Notes: a model not told the origin generated them from the letters alone. Positions 33,327 through 42,686 are shown, counted from the first letter of the stretch. The stretch is 64,000 nucleotides of DNA from Anaerolineales bacterium HSG25 (GCA_030377865.1 JAUCGA010000002.1:16132-80131), one strand, 5' to 3'. Numbers and translations: made by a program.

Positions 33327-35333
33327 TTGTCATTTCGCTGGCGTTTAATCTTGTCATTTGCTTTTGTAATACTATTTAACACCCTTTTAAGTAGCGCATT
33401 AACTTTGCTGGCTACCACCGCTGGGGTTGATGTGTTGGTGACGGATCAAAATCGTACCCAAGCAACCTCTCTCGCCCCCCTGCTAGAGATGAGCTATTTG
33501 TATCATGGAAACTGGAGAGGGTTAGATTATACCCCACCCAAACAGACGGATTCTCCGACCCCCGTTGTCTTGCCATTGTTGTGGGAAGGAGAGTTTGATC
33601 GCTGGGAAATTGTAGCCCAAACACTTGATCTGAACCATCATCAACTGTATGAGAAATATTATCAGACTGGTAGTATCGCTGGTGTGGCAAAAGAACTTAA
33701 TATAGACCCAAATCTGGTCGTGCATGATTTGATTCAAGCCGAGCGGAAGTTGGTTGGTCAAGCTGTTACCGCAGACAAAATTACTCAACGACAAGCGGAT
33801 GAACTACTTGGCCGTTTAGCCAGTAAAGAAACCGATTTTGTTATGAACCGGAGTCATGTCTTTGCTTACGAGGAGTGGGTATCGGTGGTTGCCGAAACCC
33901 TAGTATTCGATCCCGATGATTTAGCCGTGGCCTATGGAGCGGGTGATTCTTGGGTCAAAGTGGTGGTTGATAACCATGTTGCCCCTGAAACCGTGGTTGA
34001 AGCGATTATCGAATTTGAGGAACAACGAGCCTCTGAATTAGACATTACGTTAGATGATGAAACGAGTAAAGAGTTGGCAGAAGCGGTTAATGCTTGGATA
34101 TTTAGTCAATTTCCGTCGGCTTATCAAGCAATGGCCAAACGGGACGGCGAGGCACTTAGCTGGATAAACGTCGGTGACAACTGGCTTTTGAATACAATTT
34201 TAACCCGACAAGGGCGTTATCTTCTTGTGGGCTTAAATCGGCAGGTACTCTACGATACCGAACATCGGCAAGTGGGGGCTAGATTAACAACCGAAGCGGT
34301 TAATAAAGGGGTGCCATTGATGGATTACACGAAGAATCCACCCAAAAAAATTGGAACGTTGATCGCTACCTCGACCTCAGGGTTTTACCAAATTCGCCCA
34401 CAAGCATTTTTAAGCCGCTTATGGAATGCCGTACTTATCAGTAGCATTGTTTCTATGTTTGTAGCTATGATGACTGGCTGGCTTTTAATTAAGCGTTTGG
34501 TTGCCCCCGTACAAGCCTTGACCAGCGCCGCTCGTAGTTTAGCGAGTGGTGAGACTGCTACCCCGTTACCAGTACGCTTTAACGATGAGTTTGGCGAGAT
34601 GAGCCGAGCCTTTAACCAGATGGCTGTTTCGTTAGAGAGCCAACAGACGTTACGAAATCGTCTGGTCAACGATGTGGCACATGACTTAAAAACGCCTTTA
34701 AGTATCATTCAGCTTGAGTTAGAAGCGGCTGGAGATGGCATGCAAAGTTATGCCGAGGCTGGAGACAGGGTTCAACAAGAGGCGCGGTTGTTACAGAATT
34801 TGGTGGGCGATTTAAGCTGGTTGGCTCAAAGCGATGAGGGGTTACTACAACTAAATTCTGAGCCAACCAATCTGGTGGAGCTTACCGAACGGGCTGTTGA
34901 CCGCTGGCAATCTAGGGCGAGGCAAATCCATGTTGAAATACAATTTATGCCACCAGCAGAGACACTTCCTGAGATTAATGCTGACCCTAGACGGTTGCGA
35001 CAAGTTCTGGGAAATCTACTATCTAACGCGTTGCAGTACACGCCAGAGGGAGGGCAAATAAAAATCACCATCATTAAAGAAGATAATCCCAAGAATAAGG
35101 TGACCAGTTTGGTAACGACGGTTAGTAATACTGGGCCGCCTATTGATGCCGATGATTTGCCGCATCTGTTTGAACGATTTTATCGAACTGATAAGTCTCG
35201 TAATAAACGAACCGGTGGTCGAGGGTTAGGGTTATCAATTGTTCAACAGATTGTCGTTTTGCATGGTGGAGAGGTATGGGCAGACAGTAAACCCGGCGAG
35301 TTGACTTGTTTTGTCTATCGCTTGCCGGTTTAG
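33327..35333 (+). CDS. Membrane sensor histidine kinase
   Basis: 668 residues. TTG 33327 is the start, with AGAAGGAAT nearby. One membrane segment at about residues 5-28 is followed by a long extracytoplasmic region (30-365) of unknown fold that includes VVVDNHVAPETVVEAIIEFE. A second segment (AVLISSIVSMFVAMMTGWLL) precedes a HAMP domain. HisKA has NDVAHDLKTPLSIIQ, with the phospho-accepting His. HATPase_c has NLLSNALQYTPEGG and GGRGLGLSIV. It pairs with the OmpR-type regulator. The very long sensor domain suggests a specific ligand, but I do not recognise it. Confidence 0.92.
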   Translation: MSFRWRLILSFAFVILFNTLLSSALTLLATTAGVDVLVTDQNRTQATSLAPLLEMSYLYHGNWRGLDYTPPKQTDSPTPVVLPLLWEGEFDRWEIVAQTLDLNHHQLYEKYYQTGSIAGVAKELNIDPNLVVHDLIQAERKLVGQAVTADKITQRQADELLGRLASKETDFVMNRSHVFAYEEWVSVVAETLVFDPDDLAVAYGAGDSWVKVVVDNHVAPETVVEAIIEFEEQRASELDITLDDETSKELAEAVNAWIFSQFPSAYQAMAKRDGEALSWINVGDNWLLNTILTRQGRYLLVGLNRQVLYDTEHRQVGARLTTEAVNKGVPLMDYTKNPPKKIGTLIATSTSGFYQIRPQAFLSRLWNAVLISSIVSMFVAMMTGWLLIKRLVAPVQALTSAARSLASGETATPLPVRFNDEFGEMSRAFNQMAVSLESQQTLRNRLVNDVAHDLKTPLSIIQLELEAAGDGMQSYAEAGDRVQQEARLLQNLVGDLSWLAQSDEGLLQLNSEPTNLVELTERAVDRWQSRARQIHVEIQFMPPAETLPEINADPRRLRQVLGNLLSNALQYTPEGGQIKITIIKEDNPKNKVTSLVTTVSNTGPPIDADDLPHLFERFYRTDKSRNKRTGGRGLGLSIVQQIVVLHGGEVWADSKPGELTCFVYRLPV

Positions 35334-35360
35334 GTTAGGGCTGTTCAGTTCTCCATGTTT

Positions 35361-35440
35361 CCATGATGGTAACGGGTGTGTACCCGTTACCCATAACAGG
35401 CAGGTATATACTCGCCAAATACCCGTTGCGATTACATAAA
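35361..35440 (+). repeat. Family 4 repeat, copy 2
   Basis: Matches 23901-23987 with a few changes (GGCAGGTATATACTCGCC instead of the perfect GGCGGGT/ACCCGCC pair). It runs directly into the palindrome at 35442. Confidence 0.7.
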
Positions 35441-35441
35441 A

Positions 35442-35510
35442 AGAACAGGATTCGCAGGATGACACTGATTAGAATCGAGTAAATCAGTGTCATCCTGTGA
35501 ATCCTGTTCT
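35442..35510. repeat. Palindrome with arms of about 29 bp
   Basis: AGAACAGGATTCGCAGGATG... at 35442-35470 pairs with 35481-35510 with about one mismatch; the loop is about 10 nt. It contains ACAGGATT units similar to those in family 3. Confidence 0.7.
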
Positions 35511-35531
35511 CAACATCCTTGCTGATACTTT

Positions 35532-35617
35532 CCATGATGGTAACGGGGGTGTACCCGTTACCCATAACAAGCGGGTATATACCCGCCAAATACCCGTTGC
35601 GATTACATAATCGCAAC
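35532..35617 (+). repeat. Family 4 repeat, copy 3
   Basis: The same nested inverted pairs as the copy at 23901, including the terminal GCGATTA/TAATCGC. Confidence 0.7.
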
Positions 35618-35704
35618 GATCAGGAATTTTTCCACGTGCTTACGCCAGAAAGGTTCAATCTTAAAGATTGAACCTTTCTAAGTTAGGTGTTGCTTCCATG
35701 ATTG

Positions 35705-37150
35705 TCACGGCAAAATAGCATCTTCGTAACTTTTTAGTCGTTTTAATTGATTGCTTTCGATTTTTGCTCCGGTTAAGTCTGCCCGACTGAAATCGGAGTC
35801 TCCTAAGTCAGCCTGACTAAAATCGGCTTGACGTAAATTCGCACCGATCAATTTTGCCTGATACAGTTTAGCTTTAGAAAATTTGGCTTGGCTCAGATTG
35901 GCATCACTCAAATCGGTGCGGTTAAGGTTTGCCTTTTCTAGGTCACACCCTTGCATGTTTGCTCCATTTAGTTTTGTGTCTTGCAGGTTGGCTTCCGTCA
36001 AGATAGCTCCTTCCAATTCGGCTTCGCTTAAATCGGCCTCATGCAGATCGACCCCATGTAGCTTTGCTCCGGTGAGTTTAGCCTGATGAAGATACGCACC
36101 ATGAATGTCTGCCCCACTTGGGTCGGTTTCACGTAAGTCGATACCCAGCAAATCTGCTCCCCGTAATTTGGCATGGTTCAGTTTGGCTCCTTTTAGATAA
36201 GCCTGTCGAAGATAAACCCCTCGTAAATCTGCCCCGCGTAAATCCGCACCGGGTAAATCAACTTCTCGCATGTCAGCTCCACGTAAAATAGCTTCGTTCA
36301 GCCGTGCTCGAGTTAGGTTGGCCCCGTGAAGCATCGAACCGCTTAAATCGGAACGTGTCAGATTCGCCTCGTTCATGTCAACATCCGTCAGATTCGTTTC
36401 TCGCAAGTCGGTGTCGATAATCTTGGCTCTTTGGAATATAGCTCCCTCTAGGTTGGACTCACTCATGTTCGCTTCTTGAATTTTTGCTTGAGTTAAATCG
36501 GCCTCATTAAGGTTTGCTTCTCGTAAATCAACCTTGATTAGTAATGTCTCTTTCAAATTAGCTCCGGTTAAATCGGTTCCTCGCAAATCGGTACCGCTCA
36601 GGTTAGCCCCACTCAAATTAATGCCTTGGAAATTAGTCAATGGCATCACGAGATCGCGTAAATCAGCTCCTTTAAGGTTAACAACAGGGTTTTCTTTGAG
36701 TAATCCAGCCTCGTGCAAAAATTGCAATAACGCCACTTTATTAATTTTATCCAAGCTTGGTAAAACCTTCAAAATCCGAGCTTTGGCAATATCGCGTACC
36801 TCAGAGCCAATGTCAGAATTACGCAAATTGTGTTTTAACATCAACTCGGTTACTTGGCTCAATATTACCTCTAATAACTCTGCTTGACGTTGTTTTGAGT
36901 CAACGTAACGTTGCTTATCATCTTGAATTTTACGATCTTGTTGCTTATTTTGGATACGTTCGGCTTCAAGTGTATGTTGCATCTCTAAATACCAACGCCC
37001 AAACCATAATAGGACGGCTGGCAATATCAACAGATCTAACCAGTCCCACAGCCCTTTACCTTCGGCAAACGTGACCCAAAACCAAACCATAGCAATGATT
37101 ACACTGATAATAAAGTTGCGATATTTAGCCTCAAGTTTGAAATTTTTCAT
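35705..37150 (-). CDS. Membrane-anchored pentapeptide-repeat protein
   Basis: 481 residues from ATG 37150 (MKNFKLEAKYR), with CGGAG five bases upstream; the longer frame from 37198 lacks one. Two membrane segments lie near residues 12-32 and 40-62, then a helical linker with Gln/Arg-rich sequence. From about residue 150 to the end it consists of pentapeptide repeats of type A(D/N)LXX, such as GANLSGTDLRGTDLTGANL, which fold as a right-handed quadrilateral beta-helix. The N-terminal membrane hairpin places the beta-helix in the cytoplasm. The functions of such proteins vary and none can be assigned. Its neighbours are unrelated. Confidence 0.9.
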   Translation of the reverse strand: MKNFKLEAKYRNFIISVIIAMVWFWVTFAEGKGLWDWLDLLILPAVLLWFGRWYLEMQHTLEAERIQNKQQDRKIQDDKQRYVDSKQRQAELLEVILSQVTELMLKHNLRNSDIGSEVRDIAKARILKVLPSLDKINKVALLQFLHEAGLLKENPVVNLKGADLRDLVMPLTNFQGINLSGANLSGTDLRGTDLTGANLKETLLIKVDLREANLNEADLTQAKIQEANMSESNLEGAIFQRAKIIDTDLRETNLTDVDMNEANLTRSDLSGSMLHGANLTRARLNEAILRGADMREVDLPGADLRGADLRGVYLRQAYLKGAKLNHAKLRGADLLGIDLRETDPSGADIHGAYLHQAKLTGAKLHGVDLHEADLSEAELEGAILTEANLQDTKLNGANMQGCDLEKANLNRTDLSDANLSQAKFSKAKLYQAKLIGANLRQADFSQADLGDSDFSRADLTGAKIESNQLKRLKSYEDAILP

Positions 37151-37228
37151 AAAAACTCCGTTTAATGTGGTTTTTGGAGCGAACTCAGTACTCGACATGC
37201 TGATTAAATAAAAATTTTTTCGACAGTT

Positions 37229-37285
37229 GGCGCGTCGGCTTCCTAACCGACCCGTTCAGCCAGTCGGCTAGGAAGCCGACGCGCC
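37229..37285. repeat. GC-rich 17-bp perfect inverted repeat
   Basis: GGCGCGTCGGCTTCCTA at 37229-37245 is perfectly complementary to 37269-37285. It sits inside what looks like the left end of a family 3 element (TACTCGACA and AAATTTTTTCGACAG), as if one palindrome had inserted into another. Confidence 0.7.
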
Positions 37286-37591
37286 ATTAATCAAACGCTC
37301 AATTTATTTAATCCCGATTCCTAAAGGTTTTTCCACGTATCTAAAGAGGAAAATTTGCGTCATAAGAATTACGTACAAACATCAAAATTATAAACGGTAA
37401 ATGAGCGGCATTACGGATAAATATGGTCAACTTTGTCGTGTTTTCAGTGCCAGTATCCAAACCGCTCTTGGCGACAAACGTAATTTACAAGGTAGTGGAC
37501 GGATCCGTTAGCTACCCGCAAGTTTAGAACTTGCGGGTAGCTGACCACTACCTATGCAGGACTACCATTTACAATTCACCATTCACCGTTG

Positions 37592-37680
37592 TAAAAGTTC
37601 AGTAAAGTAGCCCTAGAAACCCGATTTCTTAAAGAAATCGGGTTTCTGACACTCTTTCTGGCGAGTTCACTGAATATTTA
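37592..37680 (+). repeat. 89-bp palindromic repeat, family 2, copy 3
   Basis: The same length and ends as 13667-13755. The central hairpin is AAACCCGATTTCTT/AAGAAATCGGGTTT. Confidence 0.75.
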
Positions 37681-37777
37681 CTTTCATTCTACCTTGCATA
37701 ATCCTTATGACGCATTTTGGAGCAAAAAATCATTTATGGCATTAAGACGGGATTTTTGCTTGGCTAGTTGCCGTCTC

Positions 37778-39241
37778 TTAAGGTTGCAATCCTGTTTGTT
37801 CGTTAAATGCCTCAATTAACCCGTCAATCTCATCAGATAGCTTGGGGATGTCGTCCCAATAGTTTTTGTCGTACCACTGAGCCTGAATTTCATCGTAAGT
37901 TTTACCTTGTTGCTCGATCCATGTGTAATATTTCAAGTTGTGAATTCGCTTACGGTCATAGTAGCTCAACTCTTGCACATAGTCAATGGTACTTCCAAGC
38001 AGGTAACGATGGTATGTGCCCGCGGCATCAAGTTCGGTAAACGCTCCCCGTTCAGTCGTCATCTCCTCTAATCGACTCTGATACATCTCCATTGAATCGG
38101 TTAGTACCGTCAACACGATGTCTTCCTCGTTAAGCTCATAATATTTGGCAAACTTAATGGACGACAACAGGTTGCTGACACTTGATATTCCCAACCACGG
38201 CAGTTTTTCTATTAAATCAGCCTCTACCCCTTGGCTTGCCAAATATTGCTGACCTGCCGGTTCATTAAATAACCGAATCAGGCTGATGGGGGCTTCGTCA
38301 TCAATTCCAATAACCATGTCGGTATTTTTGACATTGTGAATCCAAGGCACATGTTTGTCGCCGATACCTTCAATACGATGTTCACCAAAACCATTTTGGA
38401 GCAAGGTCGGACATTGGGTTGCTTCTGTGGCGGCAATTTTACAGGTATGGAACGCTTTTTTCAGAGCATCTCCGGCGGCCAAGGTTCCACCTGATCCGGT
38501 AGCGGCTACATAACCTCGTACCGTGTCAGTGGGGCGCATGGCCTGTTCGAGCAGACTTAAAAAGGCACCGCCAGTAATCTCATGATGCCACAGATAGTTG
38601 CCGAATTCATCAAACTGATTAAAGATGGTCAGGTCTTGACCTGAGTTTCGTAGCTCCCAACATTTGTCAAAAATCTCTTTAACATTGCTCTCGCTACCGG
38701 GGGTTTTGATGATTTCGCCAGCCACTCCTTCGAGCCAAGTAAAGCGTTCCTTGCTCATGCCTTCGGGTAAAATAGCAATAGACTGACAACCGAGCAACGC
38801 CGAATCATACGCGCCTCCTCGACAGTAGTTGCCAGTAGAGGGCCACACAGCTTTTTGGCTTGATGGGTCAAACTGACCTGTCACCAAACGAGGCACGAGA
38901 CAGCCAAACGCGGCTCCTACTTTGTGCGCTCCAGTTGGGAACCATTTGCCTACAACGGCAATAATCCGAGCCGATACACCGGTTAATTCGGGCGGAAACT
39001 CAACCATATTAACTGGGCCAAATCCACCACCACTTAAGGTTGGTTCATTGCGCCAACTGATACGAAATAGGTTGGCAGGGCTGATGTCCCACAAGCCCAC
39101 CTGTTTTAGATTGGAAACTATAGCAGGTGGAATTAAGTTGGGGTTACGTTGTTGTTTTAAGGTAGGGATAATAATATTACGTTCTTTGGCTCGTTCAATA
39201 CCTCGTTGTAAAGCCTCATGTTGAATTGTTAAATCTATCAT
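37778..39241 (-). CDS. PLP-dependent fold-type II enzyme (cysteine synthase/threonine synthase superfamily)
   Basis: 487 residues. The lysine in TGAHKVGAAFG is the likely Schiff-base residue; PSTGNYCRGGAYDSALLG and VAATGSGGTLAAGDALK form the phosphate-binding and substrate loops of the tryptophan synthase beta superfamily. It is longer than cysteine synthase (about 310 residues), with an extra C-terminal helical part (YYDRKRIHNLKYYTW). Proteins of this kind are usually labelled 'PLP-dependent protein subunit beta'. The reaction is unknown: beta-elimination or replacement on an amino acid is likely. It stands alone. GGAGTAACAACTT is upstream of the start. Confidence 0.8.
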   Translation of the reverse strand: MIDLTIQHEALQRGIERAKERNIIIPTLKQQRNPNLIPPAIVSNLKQVGLWDISPANLFRISWRNEPTLSGGGFGPVNMVEFPPELTGVSARIIAVVGKWFPTGAHKVGAAFGCLVPRLVTGQFDPSSQKAVWPSTGNYCRGGAYDSALLGCQSIAILPEGMSKERFTWLEGVAGEIIKTPGSESNVKEIFDKCWELRNSGQDLTIFNQFDEFGNYLWHHEITGGAFLSLLEQAMRPTDTVRGYVAATGSGGTLAAGDALKKAFHTCKIAATEATQCPTLLQNGFGEHRIEGIGDKHVPWIHNVKNTDMVIGIDDEAPISLIRLFNEPAGQQYLASQGVEADLIEKLPWLGISSVSNLLSSIKFAKYYELNEEDIVLTVLTDSMEMYQSRLEEMTTERGAFTELDAAGTYHRYLLGSTIDYVQELSYYDRKRIHNLKYYTWIEQQGKTYDEIQAQWYDKNYWDDIPKLSDEIDGLIEAFNEQTGLQP

Positions 39242-39849
39242 AAGTTGTTACTCCATATTGGATTTTAGATTGTGGGCTGTAATCGTCCCCTAGACCCCAT
39301 ACAATTGAGGTTACGGGGAGTGTGTGAAGCCAATTTTGCTAGAGGCTCCGCTAGTGGGGTGCCACGTTTCAAAGTATACCACAATCTATTTAAGATTTGT
39401 AGCTTGACAGAGTGGTGTTGCTATAGAATCTCTTGAAAATGATCATCATGAGAACTCTTCAATCTTCGGTTTCAGAGTAATATGACCCAAATGAAGACTA
39501 TAGTCTCGGAACCAGTGCCCCCCAAACGCAACCAGCCCCGACTCAGGTTGAGTCGGGGCTGGTTGCGTTATGTCTCACATCCCGATTTAGAGGTATAGGT
39601 TCGGACGTGAACCGCTGTGCAAGGGGGATGGTTTTGACTTTGTACATCTGACCTCGTAAAATAGCTCGTAACATTTATTGATGGAAATTACCAAGAGTTT
39701 GTCGTTTCATTCATGACCTGATATATTGACAAAATCAAAAGCATTTTTTGATAGGATTAACAAGATTAACTAGATTTTTTTGCTTGTAATCCTGTTAATC
39801 CGTCAGATATTGTTTTAGTCATGTTGAAATGATAAACTTCTGAATTACT
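39242..39849. other. Intergenic region before the higBA locus
   Basis: Holds a near-perfect hairpin AACCAGCCCCGACTCA/TGAGTCGGGGCTGGTT (39531-39565), related to those at 25607 and 26822, and a 144-bp repeat (39698-39841) shared with 55506-55648. No gene is seen. Confidence 0.55.
39698..39841 (+). repeat. 144-bp repeat shared with 55506-55648 (family 3 related)
   Basis: Starts AGAGTTTGTCGTTTCATTC and ends GTTGAAATGATAAACTTCTG in both places, with an inner inverted pair made of AGGATTAACA and complementary AATCCTGT units. Here it ends 9 bases before the higB start codon, so it supplies the leader region of that gene. Confidence 0.7.
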
Positions 39850-40137
39850 ATGCATATCATCAGCCGTAGAGCTTTACGTGATTTTTGGGAACGGTATCCT
39901 GATAGCCAAAAGCCACTCTCTCGTTGGTTCAAAATCGTACAAAATAGCAATTTTTCTAGTTTTGCTGAACTCAGAAACAGTTTTCCCTCTGTGGATAAAG
40001 TGGGAAATTTAATTGTGTTTAATATCGGCGGCAATAAATATCGTCTGATTACCTCAATTCATTTTAATCGTAACAAAGTTTATATTCGTCATGTCCTCAC
40101 CTATAAAATGTATGACAAAGGAGTATGGAAACAATGA
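39850..40137 (+). CDS. higB: HigB-type mRNA interferase toxin
   Basis: 95 residues of the HigB/RelE fold: MHIISRRALRDFWERYPD is the usual start, NKYRLITSIHFNRNKVYIRHVLTYKMYDK the core with basic catalytic residues. HigB toxins cleave mRNA on ribosomes. The toxin-first order and the 13-base overlap with the antitoxin gene are typical of higBA. No ribosome binding site is evident because a repeat ends just upstream. It appears intact. Confidence 0.88.
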   Translation: MHIISRRALRDFWERYPDSQKPLSRWFKIVQNSNFSSFAELRNSFPSVDKVGNLIVFNIGGNKYRLITSIHFNRNKVYIRHVLTYKMYDKGVWKQ

Positions 40138-40532
40138 GACTATTAACCGAAGAAACCCAACTACATTGGTTGGCGATTAGTCCTTTATTCGATATCCGTA
40201 ATGATGATGACTATGACCGAGCCATCCGCTTGCTCAACCAACTCCTTGATGACATCGGAACCAATGAACAGCATCCGTTGTATGGGTTGTTGGATACATT
40301 GGGCACGTTGGTTCAGGTGTATGAGGAGAACCACCTGCCTATGCCACTGGTGAGCGGGGGGGAAGCGTTACAGTTTTTAATGACGGAGCATGACCTTAAA
40401 GCGACTGACTTGCCTGAGTTGGGACTCGTTGAGACTGTGACCGCCATTCTAAATGGACAGCGGGAGCTAACGATTACCCAGATTCGCTGGTTAGCCCAAC
40501 GATTTGGAGTGTCTCCGGCGGTGTTTGTGTGA
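40125..40532 (+). CDS. higA: HigA-type antitoxin with C-terminal helix-turn-helix
   Basis: 135 residues. The N-terminal half (NDDDYDRAIRLLNQLLDDIG) is the zinc-less HigA-like helical region. The C-terminal half, EALQFLMTEHDLKATDLPEL then ITQIRWLAQRFGVSPAVFV, is an XRE-type helix-turn-helix for autoregulation. It pairs with higB directly upstream. It is preceded by AAAGGAGTATGG inside higB, a good ribosome binding site. Confidence 0.88.
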   Translation: METMRLLTEETQLHWLAISPLFDIRNDDDYDRAIRLLNQLLDDIGTNEQHPLYGLLDTLGTLVQVYEENHLPMPLVSGGEALQFLMTEHDLKATDLPELGLVETVTAILNGQRELTITQIRWLAQRFGVSPAVFV

Positions 40533-40594
40533 GGAGTGAGGACGTGATGCGTGAGGTTGACTGAGCCTGCTGAGACCATCCACCGATGGACGAG

Positions 40595-40732
40595 CTAACG
40601 AATAACTTCCAAATAAGCCACACCGTCAGGAAGCACCTCAGCCAGAATACGTTGGTCAAGTGTAGCTAACTTACCTCCATTGTGAACGGCTAGGCCCAAT
40701 AGATAAATATCGGTAATTTGTTTCGGAGTGCC
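40595..40732 (-). pseudogene. C-terminal relic of a VapC-type toxin cut by a family 1 repeat
   Basis: The minus strand reads TPKQITDIYLLGLAVHNGGK, then LATLDQRI, the end of a VapC PIN domain with the last two acidic residues, stopping at TAG 40595-40597. Upstream the frame is lost exactly where a partial family 1 repeat starts (TTGAAAACCATTATCTGAAAG). The first two thirds of the toxin are gone. Confidence 0.65.
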
Positions 40733-40757
40733 TTGAAAACCATTATCTGAAAGACTG
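40731..40757 (-). repeat. Half of a family 1 repeat
   Basis: CCTTGAAAACCATTATCTG... up to GACTGTA, the outer end of the 102-bp element without its hairpin. It marks the break point of the toxin relic. Confidence 0.6.
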
Positions 40758-40827
40758 TAGCTACAATTAAAACCGTTTGCTTTAAGACCATCTGCTCAGG
40801 TACAATGGTAGGTGGTTTTTGTTTTTG
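40758..40827 (+). repeat. Leader repeat of the AAA-ATPase-like family, copy 1
   Basis: TAGCTACAATTAAAACCG through GTTTTTG is repeated almost unchanged at 46756-46826. At both places it precedes an AAA-ATPase-like coding sequence, complete here and reduced to its tail there. Confidence 0.65.
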
Positions 40828-40889
40828 GACAATCGGGATGTCTTCCCTAATTCTAAATCCTACTCCTGTCTACATAAGGAAAAATAACA

Positions 40890-42686
40890 ATGCTAAAATT
40901 ACCTTACGGCGATGCCGATTTTTACAGAATTATTACCGAAAGCTACTTTTTTGTTGACCGAACCGATAAAATACGACTGCTGGAAGAGATTAGCCATAAA
41001 GCACTATTCCTCCGCCCGCGCCGTTTTGGCAAGAGCCTGTGGCTGTCGGTGTTAGAGAACTATTACGACCTTCGCAAGGCAGATGAGTTTGAACGGCTGT
41101 TTGGTCATCTGGATATTGGGCAGAATCCAACGCCATTGCACAATCAATATTTCATCCTAAAATGGAATTTTTCTACGATTGCTACTGTTGGCACGGAGGC
41201 CGAAATGCGCCAAGCGATTCATGATGAATTGAATGGTTGTATGGAGATATTCAAATCTACTTACTATAAAGACCTGGATTATGATATAGAATTAGATAAG
41301 AATAATGCCTTGCGTTCCCTGCGATCATTACTGGCCGCGGTAAAACGAACTCCCTACAAACTTTATCTCCTGATTGATGAATATGACAACTTTGCCAATG
41401 AGGTCTTGATGGGCGGCGACCCCCAAGGCCAACAACGATATGAAAAATTGGTCAAAGGAGAAGGCATGTTAAAAACCATCTTCAAAGTAGTCAAAGATGG
41501 CTTGGAAGGTCGAGGGATTGACCGACTGTTTATTACGGGTGTTTCACCCTTGGTTCTGAGTGACATTACCAGCGGTTTTAATATTGTAGATAACATCTCT
41601 ATGTTACCTGAATTTAACGAACTGTGCGGTTTTTGGGAGGAGGAAGTCAGCCAAGTTCTGGAACAGGTGGGCCAAAATTGTAACCTCTCCTCGAAACAGA
41701 TAACAGAAGCGTTACGGATTATGAAAACCTTCTATGATGGCTATTGCTTTAGCTATGATAATGATGATAGAGGAGGTCTGTATAACCCCACCTTAGCCCT
41801 TTATTTCTTGAGACATTTTCAACGGTACTGCAAGTATCCTCGCAGATTGTTAGACACAAATCTCGCAATGGATGGTAACAAAATCGCCTACATTGCCCAA
41901 TTACCGCAAGGGGAGCAGGTGGTTTCTCAAGCGCTCGATGAAAAAGAGCCTTTGATAATTTTTGAATTGGCTGATCGCTTTAATCTCCAAGAAATGCTCC
42001 AACAAGACCATGACCGTACCTTTATGCTCTCTTTATTATATTATTTTGGGGTAATTACTCTAACCGAACAAGAGAGACCTGAAGAACTGATTTTGAAAAT
42101 TCCCAATCTGGTCATTCGAAAACTCTATGTGGAACGGCTTCATAAGATATTCTTACCCTTGGCCAAAGATATGCACCATGCCGAACGAGTGACCCGACTG
42201 GTCTATCAAAAAGGGGAGCTTGGCCCATTGTGTGAATTTCTGGAACAACGACAATTTACAGTTTTTGATAATCGAGATTATCGAGAAGCCGATGAATTGA
42301 CCATCAAGGCTGTCTTTTTGACCGTTTTGTTCAATGATACGTTGTACATCATGGATTCAGAACCGGCCATACAGCGTCGCTATGGCGATTTGATTATGAT
42401 AATTCGGCCTGATATGCGTGGTGGACGTTTATGGGATTTATTATTTGAGTTTAAGTATGTGCCATTAGGTAAAAATAACCTGACCGGCGAGCAAGTTAAG
42501 GGGATGAGTACCGATGAATTGTTGGCCCTGAAACAGGTCAAGGCTGAGTTGGCTGATGCCAAGAAACAGTTGCTCTCCTATCGGGCTACCTTGACCAAAG
42601 TTTACGGTGTGGGGTATCTGCGGTTGCGAACTTATGCCGTGGTTGCGGTGGGGTATGATAGGTTAGTGTGGCAAGAAGTAATGTAA
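40890..42686 (+). CDS. AAA-ATPase-like / PD-(D/E)XK nuclease family protein, copy A
   Basis: 598 residues. The N-terminal part has the AAA-ATPase-like features: FVDRTDKIRLLEEI, a P-loop-like RPRRFGKSLWL, Walker B KLYLLIDEYDNFAN and FITGVSPLVLSDITSGFN. The C-terminal part has a PD-(D/E)XK-like core (GDLIMIIRPDMR, then LLFEFKYVPLG). These proteins (AAA-ATPase_like plus nuclease superfamily 9) are multicopy in some bacteria, and their role is not established; a mobile or conflict-related role is possible. Three further copies or relics lie in this window (46833, 61951, 63862). Confidence 0.85.
   Translation: MLKLPYGDADFYRIITESYFFVDRTDKIRLLEEISHKALFLRPRRFGKSLWLSVLENYYDLRKADEFERLFGHLDIGQNPTPLHNQYFILKWNFSTIATVGTEAEMRQAIHDELNGCMEIFKSTYYKDLDYDIELDKNNALRSLRSLLAAVKRTPYKLYLLIDEYDNFANEVLMGGDPQGQQRYEKLVKGEGMLKTIFKVVKDGLEGRGIDRLFITGVSPLVLSDITSGFNIVDNISMLPEFNELCGFWEEEVSQVLEQVGQNCNLSSKQITEALRIMKTFYDGYCFSYDNDDRGGLYNPTLALYFLRHFQRYCKYPRRLLDTNLAMDGNKIAYIAQLPQGEQVVSQALDEKEPLIIFELADRFNLQEMLQQDHDRTFMLSLLYYFGVITLTEQERPEELILKIPNLVIRKLYVERLHKIFLPLAKDMHHAERVTRLVYQKGELGPLCEFLEQRQFTVFDNRDYREADELTIKAVFLTVLFNDTLYIMDSEPAIQRRYGDLIMIIRPDMRGGRLWDLLFEFKYVPLGKNNLTGEQVKGMSTDELLALKQVKAELADAKKQLLSYRATLTKVYGVGYLRLRTYAVVAVGYDRLVWQEVM

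Larger units (their letters stand above)
35334..35704. other. Repeat-filled gap between the kinase and the pentapeptide gene
   Basis: Two family 4 copies flank a long palindrome (35442-35510). An AGGTTCAATCTT/AAGATTGAACCT hairpin lies at 35651-35679. Minus-strand frames across the gap are repeat translations, not genes. Confidence 0.6.
37151..37777. other. Intergenic region with several palindromes
   Basis: Contains a TACTCGACA end resembling family 3 (37189), a 17-bp perfect hairpin (37229-37285), a CTACCCGCAAGTT/AACTTGCGGGTAG hairpin (about 37514-37542, like the core of family 1) and a family 2 copy (37592-37680). No gene is apparent. Confidence 0.55.

Noticed and set aside
35235..35616. 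Minus-strand frames containing NRNGYLAGIY
   Set aside because: They are translations of family 4 repeats present in three places, with no gene-like signals.
36534..37074. Plus-strand frames antisense to the pentapeptide gene
   Set aside because: They are by-products of the regular pentapeptide repeat codons on the minus strand.
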